This document shows, piece by piece, positions 49,981 to 61,213 of a stretch of DNA of 64,000 nt. Positions within the stretch are counted from its first letter, which is position 1; the number at the start of each line of letters is the position of its first letter. The stretch covers positions 3,906,001-3,970,000 of the forward strand of contig OZ020484.1 of assembly GCA_963971405.1 (NCBI GenBank), given 5' to 3'. This stretch comes from Psococerastis gibbosa (lineage: Eukaryota; Arthropoda; Insecta; Psocodea; Psocidae). Position numbers and translations under genes: made by a program. Under the pieces are notes generated by a model. That model made no database searches. It saw only the letters and a list, made by a program, of their open reading frames with translations, and was not told the origin of the DNA.

Positions 49981-50870
49981 GCTTTCCAATGTATACGAAG
50001 TATAAGGAAGGAAGTATAAGGAAAAAGTTGTTTTTACGTTTTGTCTGACTGTCTGTTCATCTATTTGTGGGCGAAAACTAGTCGTTGGATTTTGATTAAA
50101 TTGGGCATGAAGGTTCACAAAAATCATGTATAGGGACCATTAAGCTAAACTTTGGTCTTGGTCTGATCGGAAGCAAGCTTAAAAAAGTTACCCTTTTTTA
50201 TTTATTTATTTTTGGCTCCCTCAGTTTTTGGGATTATACACTTGAAAAACTTCTTCTTTTTCTTCTTCCTCTTCAGCGAACGCCCATCATTGGCTGGTAG
50301 GCCATTTGCATTTGATGCCGTGCCGAGTAATAGAGCTTGAAAAACTAAAAAAAACTACTACATTTTTTCTCGAAAACGGCATCAACGAATTTCTTTAAAT
50401 TCACATAGACACACTGACATACATACACTCACATACCTGTATATTGTACCTACAATTAGTCGTCATTAATGTTTGATTCTGGAGGCAAAAAAAATAAAAA
50501 AAAGGATATTAAGTTATTATCATGAAAAATGGCTAAAAAAAAATAATGTTTCCGTCAAACCTTTCTATCGATGCTTTCTTATTTCAGCAGCCTGCAGCCT
50601 GATCGAGGCGATTATAATACCGGTATTTATTTAATCCCCTGGTAAACAAGATAATTTTATAATGGAAAGTGCTATTCAAAATTTGTTTGTTTACAGTTTG
50701 CAGTTATAATCCTAGGGAATTTATTTAACCCCGGTATTATAATCGCCTCGATCAGGCTGCAGATATTATGTTTTAGGTGTTATACAGAATAACAAAACCG
50801 GTTGTTTTCGCAAGTAGAATTTTTGGTTTTGAATAAAAAAATATTTCTGGATAATTCATGAATTTACACA
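49981..50870 (+). repeat. R1 copy, diverged, with two insertions
   Basis: GCTTTCCAATGTATACGAAG at the start, then GTCTGACTGTCTGTTCATCT, TTCACAAAAATCATG, CTCGAAAACGGCATCAACGA and TTTCTATCGATGCTTTC. Insertions: a CTTCTTCTTTTTCTTCTTCC-led piece at about 50256-50335 and the fold-back R6 at 50592-50762. Confidence 0.82.
50592..50762. mobile_element. Fold-back element 'R6', 171 bp
   Basis: CTGCAGCCTGATCGAGGCGA at the left pairs with its complement at the right, and the ~45-base arms continue through TTATAATACCGG. The core has AAGTGCTATTCAAAATTTG. Partial copies: 36197-36337, about 6735-6785 and 54295-54375. The target duplication is unclear. Confidence 0.85.
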
Positions 50871-51032
50871 ATACGAAAAAGTGCGGGGGATTTTAACTAG
50901 ATATAATAAATTAGATTTTAACTTTTAAATTTTTTTTTTTTTAAATAAACACGCGAAAACCATCGATGTAATCGAACTTTTGTATACCCCCCCCCCCCCC
51001 CCCCCGGATCCAATCCCAGTTACGCCCATGCA
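50870..51032. mobile_element. CACGCCCATG-type repeat fragment
   Basis: AAAAAGTGCGGGGGATTTTA, CACGCGAAAACCATCGATG, a C tract (50986-51005), then GGATCCAATCCCAGTTACGC. It is shared with 14055-14265 and, reversed, 25125-25370. Confidence 0.6.
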
Positions 51033-51034
51033 TG

Positions 51035-51435
51035 CCTCTATCTATATGGTATATATGATATTATAATTTTTTATTTTTTAATTCTATATATATTCTATAT
51101 TTATGTCCAACAGCAAGACAAATTGATTGATTGTCACTAACTTTATACGCTAATATCCTGGCTAATGAGCATTATACTGATCAAATATAGTATATCAATC
51201 ATAATGATACGTACGACCACAAATCTAATATTGATTAATGGTAAATCGAAGACTCATTTTTCAATGTACAGCATTGCCTTGAGTACCGTATCAATATCAT
51301 TCATATTATAACTTAACTTATCTGTTTCGACACGCTGACATTTCATTTAAAAAAAAATTTTCTAAAAAATTAGGGAGTTGTCTGCCTCCATCTCCTCCTT
51401 GTACAGGCACAAAAATTATGTATATTTATTGCTTT
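51035..51435. other. Intergenic, no gene seen
   Basis: AT-rich; no supported frame or repeat partner. Confidence 0.4.
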
Positions 51436-51562
51436 GATATTTACAAATTATCATAAAGAAACCTATGTGATGGTCAAAAATTCTTAAATCGAGATTTCCA
51501 CGTTTTGAGGTCCCAGGAACTCAAAAGCGGTTTTTACGAAATGTCTGACTGTCGCTCTGTCT

Positions 51563-52370
51563 CAGTGCCGGATTAACCCATGGGCACTTGGGGCACAGGC
51601 CCCTGCCCCCCACCCCCAGTAATGCCTAAAATTCCGCCCCCCCCCCAATGAGATTTTTTTTTGATAAAAATATAAAAAAATTAAAAAGTTTTGAAATTGG
51701 TGGGAAATGTTGTGTTTTTCTTTTGTTTTGCTGGTAGATCTATGAATTTTAGAGGAATTTGCACCAGAGGCGGACGATGTGAAAGGCACTGCGGGCAATT
51801 GCCCCCCCCCCCTTTGGAAGGCAGTTACATTCTTAGCCTCAAAAATCTAAGTGTTACTGCACTCAAAATGCGCAAAACTCCACTATTCCAGCCTAATTTT
51901 TCCGACATTTTCTCCGGCCCCCCGTGTTCAGAATTATATTAATTCCTTGTAATTTATGCACAAAAATGCGTAGAACCCTAATATTTCAGCCCCATTTTTC
52001 AAAACTTTTCACCCTGTGGAGACCCCCGGGCCCCCCTCTCTCGCAATTATATTGATTGCCTGTAAACTCTCAAGGTTACTGCTATCAAAATCGAACTATT
52101 TCAGATCTGTTTTCACTTAACTTCATATCCTCCGAACAGAACTAAGGTCATTAATTTAAAAACTGCGTACGTCCATGAGAACGGCTTTCTCCATTTTATT
52201 CTCTTTTAGGAAAATGGGTGAAGGGGCGCCAAATTATACACCGCCCCCTTCGAAAACCTATCGTTACGCCACTATCCTCCCTCTTTTATGAGGTCTGGGA
52301 CCGCCTCTGGGTTACACCCAAGGCCCCCACATATCTTGTGCCTTGCCCCCCAGGGGTTAATCCGGCACTG
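51563..52370. mobile_element. hAT-type MITE, CAGTGCCGG ends, with insertion
   Basis: CAGTGCCGGATTAACCC and GGGGTTAATCCGGCACTG form the termini. CTCTGTCT flanks both sides (51555-51562, 52371-52378); as the target is a GTCT microsatellite this is slightly weaker evidence. Without the inner element it would be about 270 bp, close to its relative at 17520-17851. Confidence 0.88.
51775..52309. mobile_element. CAGAGGCGG-ended element inside the hAT MITE
   Basis: The left end is CAGAGGCGGACGATGTG and the right end GAGGTCTGGGACCGCCTCTG. The interior (AAGTGTTACTGCACTCAAAA, AATGCGCAAAACTCCACTAT) is the reverse of 12913-13241, repeated with variation, so this copy is longer (535 bp). Confidence 0.75.
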
Positions 52371-52814
52371 CTCTGTCTGTTGGCCTGTCTGTCTGTCTGT
52401 TCCTTGATTTGTGGGCGAAATACTCGGTGGATTTGGCAAGAAGGTTCACAAAAATCACGTCTCGTAATTTTTTTTATTTTGGGTTCACTCAGTTTTTTTG
52501 GGGGTTTTACAAGTTAAAAACTCCAAACAAACCAGCTAAAAGAAATTGCTCAAAAACGGCTGCAACAATTTTCTTTAAATTCACATATATTTTAGTCTAA
52601 ATATTAATTTTAATCTAAACAAAACGTAATTCTTCATAATTGATTCTGGGGCAAAAAATATAAAGACTTCATTTTCTTTAAAAATTACAACAACAACAAA
52701 AACTCTGCGGAACCTTTCTATCACTGCTTTCTATCAATTTTTTAGGGGATTAACAAAGTAACAAAACCGAACAGGCTGCTTCCCAAGCAAATTTTTGGTT
52801 TGAAATAATGATGC

Positions 52815-53418
52815 TTCAATGTATTGCATACCCGTGGACCGTGAACCGCTGCGGACCCCGAGAGCAGGTAACGCCATTGACCATTCCTATATACCGACCA
52901 GGGCAGACCATTTGGAATTTCGGACCATTGACCTGGGGTCCATTAGTAAGGGACCACTAAGCGTTGCAAAAAAAGTTTTGTTACATTATTTTCATAAAAT
53001 ATACCTTAAGTAGTAGTAAGTTCGCTTTCATTTCGACCACGGCCCATCAGCCCGGATTCTACTGGTTCTTAATTCGACTCCAGCCGTGAAAACCTTTGCT
53101 GTTACATTATACCTTTAGCGTTCATAAAATGTAAATGTTCTTGGATAAAAAAAAATAAGCTAAAACTTCTATGGAAACAACGCGTATTGCACACCTACGT
53201 AGTGTAGGTACTTTCCAAATTTGCCACTCACTCCCCCAGCGGCTCTGTTGACTGTTCCTAACCCCTTTGCAAACACTAAAGAGTAGCATAGTTTACCTAA
53301 TAGTTGTACAGCTTTCCATTGGTGGATGGAGGTAACTGGTAAGTGGTAAGTATACTCCGGTGACGTCACAAGGACCCCCCAAATAAATGTCTGGCTACGG
53401 CCTTGTATACTATCGATA
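52815..53418. other. Intergenic, no gene seen
   Basis: No supported frame. GGCTACGGCCTTG at 53394-53406 is the right terminus of a CAAGGCCGT-type element whose left end was not found. Confidence 0.45.
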
Positions 53419-53421
53419 TTA

Positions 53422-53810
53422 GGTACCCATTCCACCGACCGGCTAGGGCTATTTACAAAAACGAGGACGTGGTAGCAGACATTCAAGACTTAGGCGGGGT
53501 TTCCATCGATCTCGCATTGCAGAATGCAAATGACATTGACGGAAATGTTTGTTTTTCTTTTTATAGAAATCTATTAAAATGTTTGTAATTAACATATCCC
53601 ATGAAGCCATTTTTTAATTTTAGTTTGTTTGTTTGTTTGTGATTTTACTCTATGATCATTGATCAATTTTAACTATGGCATAGAGGAAAACAAACATTTT
53701 ATTTGCATTCTGCAATGCGAGATCGGTGGAATCGCCACTTAAGTCTTGAATGTCTGCTACCACGTCACCGTTTTTGTAAATAGCCCTAGCCGGTCGTTGG
53801 AATGGGCGCC
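53422..53810. mobile_element. PIF/Harbinger-type MITE, long class, 389 bp
   Basis: Starts GGTACCCATTCCACCGACCG and ends CGTTGGAATGGGCGCC. A TTA target duplication is intact (53419-53421, 53811-53813). Arms and core match 26008-26389 and 38817-39201. Confidence 0.93.
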
Positions 53811-53814
53811 TTAT

Positions 53815-54755
53815 AAGAACTTACAACTCGGAGGGTCTCGTTACATTGTGAGGGGAGTGAATAGGGATGGATCACCGATTCAACCGAGAGAGGGTTCTCT
53901 TAGCTTAGTTCACAAAAAAACTCACAGAGGGCAGCTTAATGCACTATTTGGCAACTACCCCATTTAGTATTTTCCTATGCAGTAGCAGTGCAGACTTTTA
54001 TTAGAGCGCTACTAGGTTATATAGGTATACCGGTATAGGAGTATGGACCCCAAAATCAGATACTTAATGTTTTCTACTTAATTTTAAAAAAAATATTTAT
54101 AGATTAAATAGGAAAATCAATTTGAGAAATTATTTGAAACTCCCCTCGGGGGTAAAATTTTATTAATATTTTCATCTTTGGTAACTCATAATGCATACCA
54201 AATTACCAACTATATTGCCTATTGCCAATTTTATTACAAAGTGGGCCCTACTGTGGCGGATACAGGTAAATTTATTGTTAATCTTTAAGCTTAATCAGCC
54301 AGGGATTAAAAATGTAAACAAGATAATTTTAGAATAGAAAGTACTATTCAAAATTGTTTTGTTTACAATATATTTAACCCAAATAATAAGAGGATACTAA
54401 TTGTGGCCATACGACGCGTCCTATCAAAATGTAGAAGAACATTCCCACTAATATTACAATGTGATCTAGGGCTACTTGGTAGCTCCATGAATGATATTTT
54501 CCCTGAAGTTTTATTTTGTACACCTTTAAGGTTTTCCCATTCGAATGTTCAATCAACTATCAAGTAATATCCAAAAGTCTGTCAAGGCTGCAGCCTCTAC
54601 AGTGGCAGATTAAGAATTCAAGAATTCAGCAACATCCCCAGTGTACAATAAAATTAGCCACTTTTAAACAAATGTAGCCTAATGTAAAAAACAAATCGGA
54701 CACCCGTAAAAAATTGGCGCCTATATATATATATAAAAATGTGCATGTTTGTCTT
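53815..54755. other. Intergenic with an R6 fragment
   Basis: At about 54295-54375, AGCCAGGGATTAAAAATGTA, AACAAGATAATTTTAGAATA match the R6 core. GGCAACTACCCCATTTAGTA occurs at 53950 and at 49878, a short shared block. No gene seen. Confidence 0.5.
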
Positions 54756-54758
54756 TAA

Positions 54759-55144
54759 GAGTGTAGGTCTACATCCCGTAGGAAATTGGCACTCCGAAAT
54801 GTAATACTTTTTATTTTTTATTTAATTAACGAAGCATGTGATTAAAGATTTCGCTCATTTAAGTAGAAGACTACCTTATGCATCATAATAAGGTATTTTT
54901 AATTGTCGAAATTGTAGTTTTTTCATAGTATCTAATTTACGTGAAAAGTTATTGTTTATAAATTATTATCATGTTTATGAAAAAACTACAATTTCGACAA
55001 TTAAAAATACCTTATTATGCATATGCATGAGGTAGACTTCTACAACTTAAATGAGCGAAATCTTTAATAACTTGCTTCGTTAATTAAATAAAAAATAAAA
55101 TGTATTAAATTTCGGAGTGCCAATTTCCTACGGGATGTACACTT
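54759..55144. mobile_element. 386 bp fold-back element flanked by TTAA, copy 2
   Basis: GAGTGTAGGTCTACATCCCG at the left and TTTCCTACGGGATGTACACTT at the right, with long complementary arms (TTTTTCATA...TATGAAAAA in the centre). TTAA at 54755-54758 and 55145-55148. It has the same length as 15023-15408. Confidence 0.87.
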
Positions 55145-55369
55145 TTAAATGGAATACATGAATTTTCATTGTTGAAATACACATAATATGCATATTATGC
55201 AATATATACAAGATATGTTTTCGTAACCCAAAAACTTTTAGAGACGTCTGCTATCTGGCCTATAAATGTGCACGGCTATCCGCTATTCTTTGGCTGGCTG
55301 ATCGCGGTTGCCCGAATCTCCGACGGAGGGGGGGGGGGGGTATGGCAGAAGATAAACTCTAGCGGAGCG

Positions 55370-56869
55370 GAGTTTCTGGAAAAGAAACATATCGCAGAAA
55401 CTATTAGTCTAATTAGGTAGAAACTTTTACGATGGATTAACTTATTTCTAGAGGATGCAACCATCAAAGGTATTCATCGTAGGAGTACAGAACGAAGTAC
55501 CATTAGAAGAAGAAGACTTGATCGAGAAATTGGAAAGTATTCTGACGCAGTAACGCATAATAAAAGAATATAATAATGTTGGGAATGGATGGTGGTGGAG
55601 AGATAAGTTACAAGAGGTAGGTAGTTGGTGAATTTCCAAACCAGTTTCTGAAAAAGAAGTGTATCTCTGAAACTAGAAACTTTTTCCAGAAGATGGATTT
55701 CTAGTAGAAATAACCATCCATCGTGGGAGTATAGAAGTAGAAGAAGAAGACTTGATTGCGAAATTGGAAAGGATTCTGACGCAAAATAAATTTATATAAT
55801 AACGTTGGAAATAGATGTTGTTGGTAGGTAGTTGGTGAATTTCCAAACCAGTTTCTGAAAAAGAAGTGTATCTCAGAAACTAGAAACTTTTTCCAGAAGA
55901 TGGATTTCTAGTAGAAATAACCATCCATCGTGGGAGTATAGAAGTTGAAGAAGAAGACTTGATTGCGAAATTGGAAAGGATTCTGACGCAAAATAAATTT
56001 ATATAATAACGTTGGAAATAGATGTTGTTGGTAGGTAGTTGGTGAATTTCCAAAACAGTTTCTGAAAAAGAAGTGTATCTCAGAAACTAGAAACTTTTTC
56101 CAGAAGATGGATTTCTAGTAGAAATAACCATCCATCGTGGGAGTATAGAAGTTGAAGAAGAAGACTTGATTGCGAAATTGGAAAGGATTCTGACGCAAAA
56201 TAAATTTATATAATAACGTTGGAAATAGATGTTGTTGGTAGGTAGTTGGTGAATTTCCAAACCAGTTTCTGAAAAAGAAGTGTATCTCAGAAACTAGAAA
56301 CTTTTTCCAGAAGATGGATTTCTAGTAGAAATAACCATCCATCGTGGGAGTATGGAAGTAGTAGAAGAAGACTTGATTGCGAAATTGGAAAGGATTCTGA
56401 CGCAAAATAAATTTATATAATAACGTTGGAAATAGATGTTGTTGGTAGGTAGTTGGTGAATTTCCAAACCAGTTTCTGAAAAAGAAGTGTATCTCAGAAA
56501 CTAGAAACTTTTTCCAGAAGATGGATTTCTAGTAGAAATAACCATCCATCGTGGGAGTATAGAAGTTGAAGAAGAAGACTTGATTGCGAAATTGGAAAGG
56601 ATTCTGACGCAAAATAAATTTATATAATAACGTTGGAAATAGATGTTGTTGGTAGGTAGTTGGTGAATTTCCAAACCAGTTTCTGAAAAAGAAGTGTATC
56701 TCAGAAACTAGAAACTTTTTCCAGAAGATGGATTTCTAGTAGAAACAACCATCCATCGTGGGAGTATAGAAGTAGCAGAAGAAGAAGAAGACTTGATCGC
56801 GAAATTGGAAAGGATTCTGACGCAAAATAAATGAATATAATAATGTTGGAAATGGATGGTGTTTAGAAG
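55370..56869 (+). repeat. Satellite array, 207 bp unit
   Basis: GTGAATTTCCAAACCAGTTT starts at 55628, 55835, 56042, 56249, 56456 and 56663, exactly 207 bases apart each time. Units differ at only a few positions (e.g. GAAGTAGAAGAAG versus GAAGTTGAAGAAG), so the array is recent or homogenised. A diverged unit precedes it (about 55370-55627), and the last unit decays after 56840. 207 is a multiple of three, but every frame has stops within a unit. Confidence 0.96.
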
Positions 56870-56874
56870 GAGAG

Positions 56875-58110
56875 TGGCAGACGTATAATATTGAAATATT
56901 GAATTGAACGAGCTGGGGAGGGAAACAAGGTTGGATTTCTTTCCGCTCACGCTGATCAAGTCTCAACCTTTCTGCGATACGCTTCCTTTTCAAAAACTGC
57001 TCTATATTACTGGAAATTCGCCAGCTGCCTCTTGTATTCGTGCGAGGGTTCATTTTTGAATTAATAAAGGCCACACGAGATCAAAAGTGTTATTTATTCA
57101 TAGTGGTCTCTCGAAAGCACCGTTTGAAAGGATTTTGAAACGTATTGAAGTGTCAAAACTGGATCGATTTGCACGAAGCCACGAAGCCTAAGTGAATTTA
57201 AGCAAATATGGCGATGGTGTGATAATCATATGAACTATGGCTAATCGTACACACTTGTCTTGTGTTGTATTGTATGTTAGGTATTTATTTTAAGTATATA
57301 CTTTAAGCTTGACAAATCGATAAGATGCTATTTATTTTTTCTCCTCCTTTTCAATTTGACTGCTTGCTTCTCGGGTATTGTTTTACGTTTATGTTGTAAG
57401 TGATGAGGTTTATGGACTTTGTCTGTTGGCAACACATTATAAGCTTATTTATTTATTATCCTATAGGTTCTTGGTTAGGAAAATTGTCAAATTGAGCCAC
57501 CTGAAATCAAAAGCATCCAGTTCTTTCCAAAATTTTCATTTTTTTTAGGTTTTGGCGCCATTTCTTTAATTAGGCTGGTTCCGCATCTATCTGAATATTG
57601 GTTGGGAACAAAATCAGTCTTTTCCCTATTAAATTTGGCTTCAATAACAGTTCTGTTGGACTATGTTTCCGCCATGGCATTCTCATAATCAAACTTCAAA
57701 GTTTTGTCATTTTAGGAACAAAACCAGTTTTCTCCACTTCTTATAGAATCAAAAGCAGTTTTCTCCATTCTTTTATTCTCAAAATCTCAAAACGATGCAT
57801 AATTAGTTAGAACTATTTCTTTGGTATAATATAACATCAAAATGAAAGTGTAAGGATCAAACCCTAATTTTAGACAACCACGTGTGAGAACAGCAGTTTT
57901 TCGTAGTTCATGAAAAATGACTAATGGTAAAGAGAACGGCTTTTGATTTTAGGCGCCTATTTATCTATACTTTGTATTTATTCTAGCAAATAATGTATTT
58001 AGTTCAAGGTCGCATACGTGACCGAGTTACCTATTTATATACATTACTATCCAGTTATAGAATCGAACATTAAATTGGCTTAGGTTTGATTTTTTGATTG
58101 GATTAGGATT
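56875..58110. other. Intergenic, no gene seen
   Basis: Wording such as AAATCAAAAGCATCCAGTTC and GAATCAAAAGCAGTTTTC recurs loosely, but no frame, RNA or family was recognised. Confidence 0.4.
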
Positions 58111-58114
58111 AGGT

Positions 58115-58310
58115 CCAAATGTCCAATGCCAATGACCCCATGGATTTCGGACATTATTTATATCGTTGCCGTATGAGTTTTGGGCCGTCAGCAGAACTGG
58201 TATACGATGTCAACCATCACCTGCTCCAAGCGATAATGAACAAACTGTGACAAGCTTATACCATTGGCGCAATGAAACGGGTGGTAGCATGACTTAACCA
58301 AGTACAAGTC
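58115..58310 (+). repeat. R3 copy
   Basis: GTCCAATGCCAATGACCCCA, TGGATTTCGGACATTATTTA, AGCGATAATGAACAAACTG, GCAATGAAACGGGTGGTAGC, CTTAACCAAGTACAAG follow the R3 order of 34660-34856. Confidence 0.78.
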
Positions 58311-58314
58311 ACAA

Positions 58315-58848
58315 TGCCTTATCACTTCCCATTGTAACGCAAGCCACCCCCTCTCAAAATCAGGGAGTGGGAAATATGGAAAAGCCTGCGAGGTGCATCC
58401 GGGAAATGTATATTTTCTTTATCCTTTTCCTGGGCCTCGAGTGGGAGATTTTCTCGTTTCTTTATCGAATTTTCACCAAGTCTCCTTCTCGTTTCCTCTC
58501 CCAGCCGTTATTGGTGGCAGACGACTGCAGCGAGCTCTGCTGGATTACCAGCAAGGCTTTTACAGCATAAAAATATTTTTCTACTATGTACATTTATTCC
58601 TTTTTGAAGGGTTGCCAACACGAAGCACTGTATATTTACTACCAAACTATGGTCTATGGCAGTGGCAGTCAACTTATGGCTCCGAACAGCTTTGGTTCAC
58701 CAGAACGCAGTGGTAGAATTAACATTGAAACTATTCTAGAAAAAATCAAAATCTAATACATCAAATGGAAATTCAAAACGAAAAAAGTAAGATATGTACA
58801 CGTACATATATTGCCTCATATCTAACCCACATATTTATATACCTTTAT
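58315..58848. other. Intergenic, no gene supported
   Basis: Two overlapping frames (58367-58716) have no domain and no splice support. Confidence 0.4.
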
Positions 58849-58853
58849 ACCCA

Positions 58854-58945
58854 GGGCTTGTGGTCCAACGGTTAAGACGACGCCCCGGTTAGGCGTAGAT
58901 CGTGGGTTCGAATCCCGCCAGTTTTTACCATATCCTCTAATTTCA
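58854..58945 (+). mobile_element. tRNA-headed SINE, truncated body
   Basis: GGGCTTGTGGTCCAACGGTT, AAGACGACGCCCCGGTTAGG, CGTAGATCGTGGGTTCGAAT (perfect B box GGTTCGAATCC), then TTTTTACCATATCCTCTAAT. The 3' acceptor half (CAAGCCC) is lost here. It has the same head as 19462-19533. Confidence 0.82.
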
Positions 58946-58949
58946 TTTT

Positions 58950-59925
58950 TTTTTCGAAAACCTTCCTCGGGGGAGACCCCCGGGCCCCCCGACCCCTCGG
59001 GTGGGGAAATTAAGATCACGCCCCTAATTAGAAGATGCGTACGTCCATGAGGACGGCTTTCCTAATTTTTCTACTAGTTTACGAAAATACGGGGGGGGGG
59101 GAGCGCCAAATGAAACACCATTTGAAAACCTATCATAAACGGGCAAACTTTATGTATTGATGTTGCATGAAAACTGAACCCCCCCCCCCCCCCAAAAAAA
59201 AAAAAAAAATCTGGTTGCGCCACTACACCTTACTGATGTCCTACCCTCACACGCTCCGGCTAGAGGGAGCACAGTTTCCGACATAATGCTCTTGCAAAAA
59301 GATATGGAAATACGCATGAAATATCTAAAAGGTTGACGACCAGTGGTCCATGGTATCAGCAGGCGTAAACAAATGCTTAAAAACTGCAGGAACCACCATT
59401 AATCAGTCAGGTTTTAGAATTCCTTGCCAGAAGAAACGAGGACAGAGAATAATTTGGGGAGATTTCTGACAGCCTGCCATCAGTTTCTGGGGAGTGAAGT
59501 GTGAGAGTAAATGAGTTCCTGATTTGTTGCATTATTATTTTCTCTCTTCTTCACTTTTTCCATTGCTGTTTTTTTTTTTTTTTTTTTTGCAGAAAAAAAT
59601 GTTATGTAAATTAATTTGTGTAATAATTTGTATACTAAAATTGGTTACCTGGTAGAGTAGCCCTTCGAGGCTGAAGCTGGCCTAATATTGTTATAGGTCT
59701 ATTAGTGCGGCCTTACAATTAATTATTGGGTATAAATTGGTTTTTTTTTTGTTTAATACACGTTCATTCATTTATATAAAAACGTTTTTAATTCATTCAT
59801 TCAAATATTTCAGCATGCAATCCATATTTTAATTCGCCCACATGGAAAATTAAGAAATATTTCTTTCTTTCTTTCTTTCTTTGCGGTATTTGCTGAGGGA
59901 ACTCGGACAACCACTGACCCACTAC
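58950..59925. other. Intergenic with C/G-tract repeat pieces
   Basis: 58955-59130 (CCTCGGGGGAGACCCCCGGG, ATGCGTACGTCCATGAGGAC) resembles 52020-52200 of the CAGAGGCGG element. GAGTAGCCCTTCGAGGCTGA at 59656 is a LINE-type 3' hairpin, and TTTCTTTCTTTCTTTC lies at 59862-59881. No gene seen. Confidence 0.5.
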
Positions 59926-60068
59926 CAAGGCCGTGCCCGGGTTTTTGTTTCGGAGGGGGTCCAAAACCTTTTTTTTACATATTTTATTAATGAAAGGCTA
60001 TTCTATCCAGTGTTAAGCCCTTTTATTTCGGAGGGGGTCCGGACCCCTTGAACAAACACCCGGTCTTG
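59926..60068. mobile_element. hAT-type MITE, 143 bp
   Basis: CAAGGCCGTGCCCGGGTTTT at the left, AACACCCGGTCTTG at the right. The flanks CCCACTAC (59918-59925) and GCCACTAC (60069-60076) match at 7 of 8. TTTCGGAGGGGGTCC occurs twice inside. Confidence 0.82.
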
Positions 60069-60079
60069 GCCACTACAAA

Positions 60080-60920
60080 CTACTAGTACTAGGCTACTCG
60101 ACCATGATAGGATGACATTTGGGACAATTATTCGAAAACTTGCATCAGCGGAACACCGAGTTTATTCGCTTTATATAAGTGTTCCAAACAACATCCTAAC
60201 GTGGTCGGGTATAGTACAAACTGCAACCCCGTTTTTCTCTGAATTTACAAAATTTAGCTAACTGCGCCTATTTTAAAAACCGCGGCAGTCAAGCAGTGAA
60301 GAGGACCATTGAGCATGAAATTGAAAAGTACAAACCTGAAAAACCTGAAATGTATTTGAACGATAAATTAATTACAAACTAAGCTAAATACATGGGAGGC
60401 AAAAAACCATTTGCCCATCGAAAGAGTGCACCCATGTATTTTAATTATCCACACAATTACACATTTAGGCAGGAATAACATTTTATTACAAAAAACCCAA
60501 ATAAAAAAATTACCATTTTATTTAGCATATCAAAGCATTGATTTATCACTGATTGATGCAGTGGCTGCCATGTACGCAGCAAAAATCAAACTATTGCAGT
60601 CGAAAAATCAGTTTTTGGAAAATGACTGGGCAGCTTTGTACAGCAGCAGTCATTTATTAAATTTACGTAATATTAGAGAGGCTTTTTAGGGGGAAAATTT
60701 TCGCTAAGCCAATTAGAGTATTCCAAATCAATTATGGACCCCCCCCCCCCCCCGGCCAGTCGTCGGGATTTACTATATATATGCCATCTCCTGTAATGCG
60801 TCGTATATTTTAAATTTTGCAAGTTTTCATCCCCTGCTCATAGCCATATTTAACTTATTACATTCACGGGACGGGATGAGGGGTGTCCAATTACATCGTA
60901 AAAAGACTCGGGTCTAGAAA
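60080..60920. other. Intergenic, no gene supported
   Basis: The 92-codon frame at 60411-60689 has no recognisable domain. GCGGAACACCGAGTTTATTC (60149) also occurs reversed near 40916-40936, so a repeat passes through. C tract at 60738-60753. Confidence 0.4.
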
Positions 60921-60924
60921 CGAA

Positions 60925-61150
60925 ATAATTGTGTTAATTTTTTAGACGTGGGTTAGCCAGAAAAAGATTTTCTAGTCTTGAATCTCCCCTCGTATATATT
61001 AGACATTTATTATTATTATTATTATTATTTTAATTAATAGCAAATTGTTTTTCTCAATATATCCACCTTGTCCGGGGTTACCGGTCAAGGAAAAAAGTGA
61101 AAAGTGAAGTGATAAATTTATCATTATTATTGTATTATTACAGCCTACAA
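60925..61150 (+). mobile_element. LINE B tail followed by LINE A tail
   Basis: 60925-61035: GACGTGGGTTAGCCAGAAAA, AGATTTTCTAGTCTTGAATC and an ATTATTATTATT tail (family B). 61045-61150: TTTTTCTCAATATATCCACC, TTGTCCGGGGTTACCGGTCA, AGGAAAAAAGTG (family A, uninterrupted hairpin). The same two families adjoin at 22240-22965. Confidence 0.72.
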
Positions 61151-61213
61151 CAAATACGGGAATAAATTAAATGGTGTAACCAACATTTTTAATAAATTGC
61201 CAAAACAATTCTT

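Larger units (their letters stand above)
51440..52810 (+). repeat. R1 copy split by a nested pair of MITEs
   Basis: R1 runs 51440-51562 (GAGATTTCCACGTTTTGAGG, TACGAAATGTCTGACTGTCG) and resumes at 52371-52810 (GTCTGTCTGTCTGTTCCTTG, CGAAATACTCGGTGGATTTG, AAAACGGCTGCAACAATT). Between them lies a hAT MITE, which itself carries another inverted-repeat element. Confidence 0.85.

Noticed and set aside
55628-56869. CRISPR-like or protein-coding reading of the 207 bp array
   Set aside because: The units are contiguous with no spacers, the window is animal DNA, and every frame contains stops despite the period being a multiple of three.
58854-58920. Possible functional tRNA gene with a perfect B box
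   Set aside because: The acceptor stem partner is missing here, base 33 is not U, and the same head occurs in several SINE copies.
60411-60689. 92-codon frame with ordinary composition
   Set aside because: No recognised family, no splice or expression evidence, and repeat-derived sequence adjoins it.
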